DNA of 36,194 nucleotides, from contig JALNQF010000390.1 in the NCBI GenBank assembly GCA_028456385.1, forward strand, positions 1-36,194. The letters are read 5' to 3'. This document shows positions 32,165 through 36,194 of this stretch, piece by piece. This DNA comes from Ophiosphaerella korrae (lineage: Eukaryota > Ascomycota > Dothideomycetes > Pleosporales > Phaeosphaeriaceae). Below the pieces are notes generated by a model that was given only the letters and a program-made list of their open reading frames with translations, was not told the origin of the DNA and made no database searches. A program made the position numbers and the translations under genes. Every line of letters starts with the position of its first letter. Within the stretch, counting starts at the first letter, position 1.

Positions 32165-32335
32165 TTAATCGAAAGAAATCCAAAGAAAATCCAAGGAAAA
32201 TCCAAGGAAAATCTAAAGAAATCCAAATCAACTCAAATTCACTCAAATTCACTTAAGTCCATTTCAATCCACCCCAATCCACCCAAATCCACTCAATTCC
32301 ATCCAAATCCACCCAGATTCGCCCAAGCCCAGATA
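32165..32335. repeat. 10-11 bp tandem repeat with phased A-tracts
   Basis: About fifteen units of 10-11 bp built on AATCCA. The left third is AATCCAAGGAA-like and the right two thirds are AATCCACCCA-like. The A-tracts recur at close to one helical turn. The repeat ends about 50 bp from the stop codon of the SRA-YDG gene. Confidence 0.75.
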
Positions 32336-32381
32336 CCTTGAACCACCCGTCACACTTCAGAGAAGAGACAGCCCTAGCAAC

Positions 32382-33956
32382 CTACAACTTCAACTTCTTG
32401 TAGGCGTCCATCTCAAAGACAGTTGGGCGGCTCGCAGCATCATCGCCAGACCTAATAGGCTGTTGGCCAGGGCATCGCTCAAGATTGAAGCGATGAATCT
32501 GCTGCTCCTCCTCAACACACTTGAAGCTTGTGATCTTGTACAGACCATCATAGCGCAGTCCCATCTGCGGACGGTAGGGATTTCCGCGAGGTAACTGGCT
32601 GGAACGAAGGACGCGGATTTCGTTACCAAGTTCTGCAGACTTTACCATCATCAGTGTTGCTTCAGTGGCCTTGGAATCCTTGCCGTCGGTGCCGCGGTAT
32701 GTGATGGTATCGCCATCGTCCTTGTTGTGATAGCCGTTGCCGCCAGAGAGGACAATGCTGTATGCTCCCATATCTTTCTCCCCGGAGATGCCGCCTTGTG
32801 TCGCACCATGGGCGCCGTCGCGGACAGCACAGAGCTGGGTCGGCCACCACTGGCCAAGTACAAGATGGCCATTGCCGTAGAACTTGTAGGTCATTGGGTG
32901 CTTTATCTTGTAGGCCGCGTCGATTCGATCGCCGTTCCTGTCCTTGCCCTTAACAGTGACGATTCCGCGAAGAAGGTCCTGAGAGAAATCTTCCCTGAGC
33001 CACCTGGAGTACAGCTGATAGGCATCGGCCTTGAGATCAGCAGGAAAATCGGCCTCTGCCTTGAAGATGCGAGGAAGGCCAGACAAAACGTCCAGAATGC
33101 GAACCATCCTCAGGATATACCGGTTGATCTCAAGAGTAATCTCAGCTTTGTGAACGTGGTCGCGTAGCTCATCATACAACTTTGGCAGCTCGTCAGGTCG
33201 GCGTTTGATCTCGCACCTTCCAATGCAGTTCTTAAGCGCTTCAAGTGCTGTCGCGGCTTGGGGGCGGTTCTTGGCCAACTCCTTCATGGTAAATCCCAGT
33301 GTGTTGATCCCCGTGTACCAAAGAGGTAGTTCAGAAGGTATGGGATACTGAACAGTTGGATTGGAGACCTGGGTAGGCAGAAGGGCAAGGAATTTTGGTG
33401 GCGCAGTGCTTGCAGAAGCCAATGGAGACTCAAGGGATCCACCTTGGTTTGAAGATTCAGCAACATTGGAAATTGTCGCTTGAAGACCCGTATCCTGTAG
33501 ATCTGTAGCCTGAAGATCTGTGGCCTCAAGATCTGTATCCTGGAGATCTGCCGTCTGAGGGTCTGTGGCTGTTGATGCCTGGGACCCGCTGTTTGCGCTT
33601 GTGTTCTCAGAGAATCTGGACGTCATCTGTTGTTCCTTGACCTCCTGGCCCTCGGTAGCTCTAGCTTCATGCCCCACCAAGAGTGTTGCATCTGGAGACG
33701 ATAGCTTGCTCTCATCCCGCTTGGCAGGGCCATCACCTGGCGATGTAGGTTCATCTTCGATTGACGCCATGACAGTATCCTCACCAGGAACCTCGGATGC
33801 CTGGGCGAGGTGAAACGGATTAGTGTTTTGAGGAGCCAGGTCGCGGATGAACTGTTCTGGATCGATCCCATACTTCATCGTATCCTCTCTGGCCTTCTTG
33901 AGCACCCATTCTGGAGGGTTGGACGGCGCCGGCTCTCCTTGCTTCTTAGACTCCAT
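32382..33956 (-). CDS. SRA-YDG domain protein (modified-cytosine DNA reader), single exon
   Basis: A 524-residue open frame with an ATG in good context at 33956. The C-terminal SRA-YDG domain spans about 368-495: GQWWPTQLCAVRDGAHG, GGISGEKDMGAYSIVLSGG, GDTITYRGTDGKD and the signature RYDGLYKI, then RFNLERCPGQQP. SRA domains flip out and read 5-methylcytosine or hemimethylated CpG, as in UHRF1 and plant SUVH proteins. No RING, PHD, SET or nuclease domain is present, so this is a reader-only architecture. A helical segment precedes it (about 225-330). The first 200 residues are disordered and acidic and contain a five-residue tandem repeat of the type TDLQ(A/D) at about 135-161. No signal peptide or membrane helix; nuclear action is expected. 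It sits beside RIP-eroded repeats, and its 5' side is an array of intron-like units. Its base composition is normal. Confidence 0.85.
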   Translation of the reverse strand: MESKKQGEPAPSNPPEWVLKKAREDTMKYGIDPEQFIRDLAPQNTNPFHLAQASEVPGEDTVMASIEDEPTSPGDGPAKRDESKLSSPDATLLVGHEARATEGQEVKEQQMTSRFSENTSANSGSQASTATDPQTADLQDTDLEATDLQATDLQDTGLQATISNVAESSNQGGSLESPLASASTAPPKFLALLPTQVSNPTVQYPIPSELPLWYTGINTLGFTMKELAKNRPQAATALEALKNCIGRCEIKRRPDELPKLYDELRDHVHKAEITLEINRYILRMVRILDVLSGLPRIFKAEADFPADLKADAYQLYSRWLREDFSQDLLRGIVTVKGKDRNGDRIDAAYKIKHPMTYKFYGNGHLVLGQWWPTQLCAVRDGAHGATQGGISGEKDMGAYSIVLSGGNGYHNKDDGDTITYRGTDGKDSKATEATLMMVKSAELGNEIRVLRSSQLPRGNPYRPQMGLRYDGLYKITSFKCVEEEQQIHRFNLERCPGQQPIRSGDDAASRPTVFEMDAYKKLKL

Positions 33957-34163
33957 GACTGTTCTAGTTTGATGTGTTTGCGTCCAAGTTAATCGTGGGT
34001 GTTTGAAGTCAGGCTTTTAGCGCTGTTGATCGAGCAACTGGTGTGGGTGGTGTTGAAGGAAGTCAAAGGTTGAGATATGGAAAGCCACAGGTGGGCCGAA
34101 GGTGGAGAGGTGAGAGGTGAGAAGCGCTCAAGCTCAAAACCTCGGGAAAGGGCGTTCTAGGCA
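33957..34163 (-). promoter_or_regulatory. 5' leader of the SRA-YDG gene, proximal segment
   Basis: Directly upstream of the ATG on the minus strand. C/T-rich with CACC and ACAACACC words and ends CTAGAACAGTC before the ATG, as fungal leaders commonly do. It starts right after the acceptor of the nearest intron-like unit (intron at 34164-34211), so it could be the last leader exon. Confidence 0.45.
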
Positions 34164-35720
34164 CTGGTCAGCATGCAAGTTTGAGCTTGTGGAAGGCGTT
34201 GAAACACTTACCTGGCAAGCTGAAGCCTGAAAGATAAAGGCCGGAAGCAAGTCGAAAGTCGAGAGATGAGCGGTGTGCAGTAGTCAAGCTCGAAACCTCT
34301 GGCAAGTTTGCTCTTAGTACCTGTCAGCATGTACGTTTGGGCTTGTGGAAAATATTGACACACTTACCTGACAAGTTGGAGGTGGGGAGAGGTCGGAAAC
34401 AGGTCGAAGGTGGAGAGAGGTTCGGAGCAGGTTGCAAGTAGAGGGGTAAGCGGTGAGCAGCGGCCAACCTCTGGCAAGACTGCTGTCAGTACCTATTAGA
34501 TGTCAGTTTGAGTTTGCAGACTACGTTTGGGTACTGACCTGACAAGCCGAAGGCAGGAAGGGCTCGAAGGCAGGTCAAAGTTTAGAAGAAGAAAGATCGA
34601 GAGCAGTCGAAGGTTGAAAGATACCAGGTAGTCGGCGGTCAAGTTCGGTCTCTCGGCGTGCCTACCAGTATGTTAGTTTGAGTGCGCAGAGCGGGTTCAC
34701 ATACCGACCCAGTAAGTCGGAGATGGAGGGAGGGCAAGATAAGGTCGGAGGTTGAGGAAGAGTAGAGGAAGAGAGCCGTGGGGGGGAGGGGGGGGGGGTT
34801 TAAATATGCCAAGCAATCGGTGGTCACGCTCGGGCAGCTCGGCGCCTGCCGGCAAGTGAGTGTGAGTCCCCAGAATACGCCGGGATACTTACCTGGAAAG
34901 TTGGAGGCAAACGGAGGTCAAAGACAGACCGGAGGCTGAAGGAAAGGGGAAGAAAGAAACTGTGGGAGGTTTAAATATCCCAGGCAATCAGTGGTTACGC
35001 TCGGGCTGTTCGGCGCCTACCAGCAAGTCAGTGTGAGTCCCCAGAGTATATCGTGACACTTACCTGGAAAGTGGAGGCAAACAGAGGTCAAAGATAGGCC
35101 GGAGATTGAGGGTGAGAAGAGATCAGAAGCAGTCGAAGGTCAAAAGGTACCAGGTAATCGGCTGGCAAGCTCGGGCTGATCTGCGCCTACTAGCATGTAA
35201 GTTCGAGTTCGCAAATACGTTTGGGCACTGACCTTACAAGTCGAAGGTTGAGAGAGGTCGGAAGCAAGTTGAAGCTTGAAAGACAAGGAGCAAGCAGCAG
35301 TTAAGCTTAGATTCCAGCAAGACTGCTCTCGGCGCCTATCAGCATGTCAGTTCGAGCTCGCAGACTGCGTTCGGATACTGACCTGGAAAGTCGGTGGAGA
35401 CAGCCCAGAAGCTGGTTGGAGGTGGAGGAGGTCAGAAACTAGTGGAGGTCGAGAGATGACAGTTGAACAGCACCTTTAGTAAGGTTGCTGTCGGCGCCTA
35501 ACCACGTGTCAGTTTGGAGTCGCAGAACACGTTCACCTGCTAACTGACCTGGCAAGTTGAGAGTGGAGAAAAGCAAATCGTAGTCAAGAGACACCAGTGA
35601 AGCAGCACGCCTAGCAAAGACTACCGTCAGCGCCTGTCAGTACGTAATTTCGAGACCTCAGACCACGTTGACAAACTAACTGACCTGGCAAGCCGAACTG
35701 ACTGACCTAGCAAGCCAAAG
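34164..35720 (-). repeat. Tandem array of ten intron-containing units 5' of the SRA-YDG gene
   Basis: Units of about 136-184 bp, each with a complete-looking mini-intron on the minus strand. Introns (low-high): 34164-34211, 34321-34367, 34493-34538, 34662-34708, 34846-34892, 35017-35063, 35187-35232, 35336-35382, 35498-35548, 35634-35684, that is 46-51 nt. Donors are AG|GTAAGT or AG|GTCAGT (one G|GTCGGT). Seven have CTNAC (CTGAC, CTAAC, CTCAC, CTTAC) at a constant distance before the acceptor, and most acceptors are TAG or CAG followed by GCGCC. The exons between them are 85-137 nt, not multiples of three, and pyrimidine-rich. An extra duplicated donor (GGTCAGTCAG type) lies near 35690-35709. 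A G-run (34780-34798) interrupts one unit, and TTTAAATAT occurs in two. No coding frame crosses the array, so it is either a spliced 5' leader or a satellite that happens to contain splice signals. Confidence 0.7.
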
Positions 35721-35851
35721 CCAGCGAGAAGCAAACCGGAGGTAGGGAGAATCAGTTCGAAGGCCTCAAGTTCAGTATCAAGTCGAAGGTGCAAAGAGTG
35801 TCGAACCAAGCCGAAGGCAGCGACCTCGCAGAAGGTATATCGAAGCTTGAA

Positions 35852-35871
35852 AGAGAGAGAGAGAGAGAGAG
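35852..35871. repeat. (AG)10 microsatellite
   Basis: Perfect dinucleotide run. On the minus strand it reads as a CT tract, of the kind often found near fungal transcription starts. Confidence 0.9.
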
Positions 35872-36066
35872 GAGCAGGCAGCCAAGGGTTTTTATACGCC
35901 CCAGCCGTCGATCTACAGGCTAGTGAGTCAAACAGTCAAACCCTCTTCTCACCTACCACCCCATCAGCTCAAGCCCACCTCACATTCGCATCGCCAACTT
36001 ACCCAACAAACTCCCTCCGTCCGTCGATCAAAGCACCTACCCTAACCCAGCAAAAGGGGTCACAAT

Positions 36067-36122
36067 GGGGGGGGGGGGGGGGGGGGGGCGGGGGGGGGGG
36101 GAGGGGGGGGGGGGGTGGGGGA
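36067..36122 (+). repeat. Interrupted poly-G tract
   Basis: About 55 nt of G broken only by single C, A and T bases, with G-runs long enough for quadruplex formation. Its length is uncertain because homopolymers of this kind are error-prone in assembly. Confidence 0.85.
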
Positions 36123-36194
36123 GTAGGTGGGTAGAGGCCATGTCTTTGCTGTTGACACGAGTGGTTTCGACGAGAGAACAAGAACAAAAACTCG

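Larger units (their letters stand above)
35721..36194. other. Upstream flank of the array with simple repeats
   Basis: Runs to the window edge. Contains further weak array-like words (GTCGAAGG, AAGCCGAAGG) to about 35845, then a GA repeat, C-rich ordinary sequence and the poly-G tract. No gene is supported. It may hold the promoter for the minus-strand transcript through the array. Confidence 0.4.

Noticed and set aside
36025..36065. CCCTAAC word suggesting a telomere
   Set aside because: Only a single copy; no TTAGGG array is present.

Overview
The window is nuclear DNA of a filamentous ascomycete, most likely a Dothideomycete (Pleosporales-like). The evidence is short introns of 46-145 nt with GT..AG or GC..AG ends and CTAAC-type branch sites, fungal protein families (Ada3, Hrd3, L-arabinitol dehydrogenase, an Artemis-like nuclease), and a sharp alternation between ordinary gene-rich DNA and AT-rich DNA full of TA-type decay. 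That decay is the footprint expected of repeat-induced point mutation (RIP; C:G to T:A). No codon-usage or GC calculation was run; these are readings by eye.

Layout. 1-960 is RIP-eroded DNA and 961-2150 is a mixed border. 2151-15526 is a gene block: an L-arabinitol 4-dehydrogenase gene (-), an Artemis/SNM1-family nuclease pseudogene with three in-frame stops and a frameshift (-), a 293-residue conserved protein (+), a 1002-residue Ser/Pro-rich protein (+), the SAGA subunit Ada3 (-) and a membrane PA/RING-H2 ubiquitin ligase (+) whose first exon is unclear. 15527-17976 is gene-poor and holds a 318-bp TA-flanked MITE and a possible relic of a secreted peptide. 17977-22977 carries Hrd3/Sel1L (ER-associated degradation, -; first exon reconstructed here) and a vacuolar-type MFS transporter (+).

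23470-31500 is repeat country: two diverged copies of one repeat, one of them followed by an intact spliced gene for a three-knuckle CCHC-like protein; an array of eight hairpin-forming cores spaced exactly 108 bp apart; and about 4 kb of RIP-destroyed sequence. From about 32100 the composition returns to normal. A 10-11 bp periodic A-tract repeat lies just 3' of a single-exon SRA-YDG protein gene (-), a domain family that reads modified cytosine in DNA.

The most unusual structure lies 5' of the SRA-YDG gene. For about 1.5 kb there is a tandem array of roughly 136-184 bp units, and each of ten units contains a complete-looking mini-intron (46-51 nt) on the same strand as the gene. The intervening exons do not keep a reading frame, so if transcribed this would be a long, repetitively spliced 5' leader. 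Whether it is spliced is untested and needs RNA evidence.

No functional link across the genes is claimed beyond ordinary housekeeping neighbours. The SRA-YDG gene beside RIP-mutated (probably methylated) repeats is suggestive but circumstantial.
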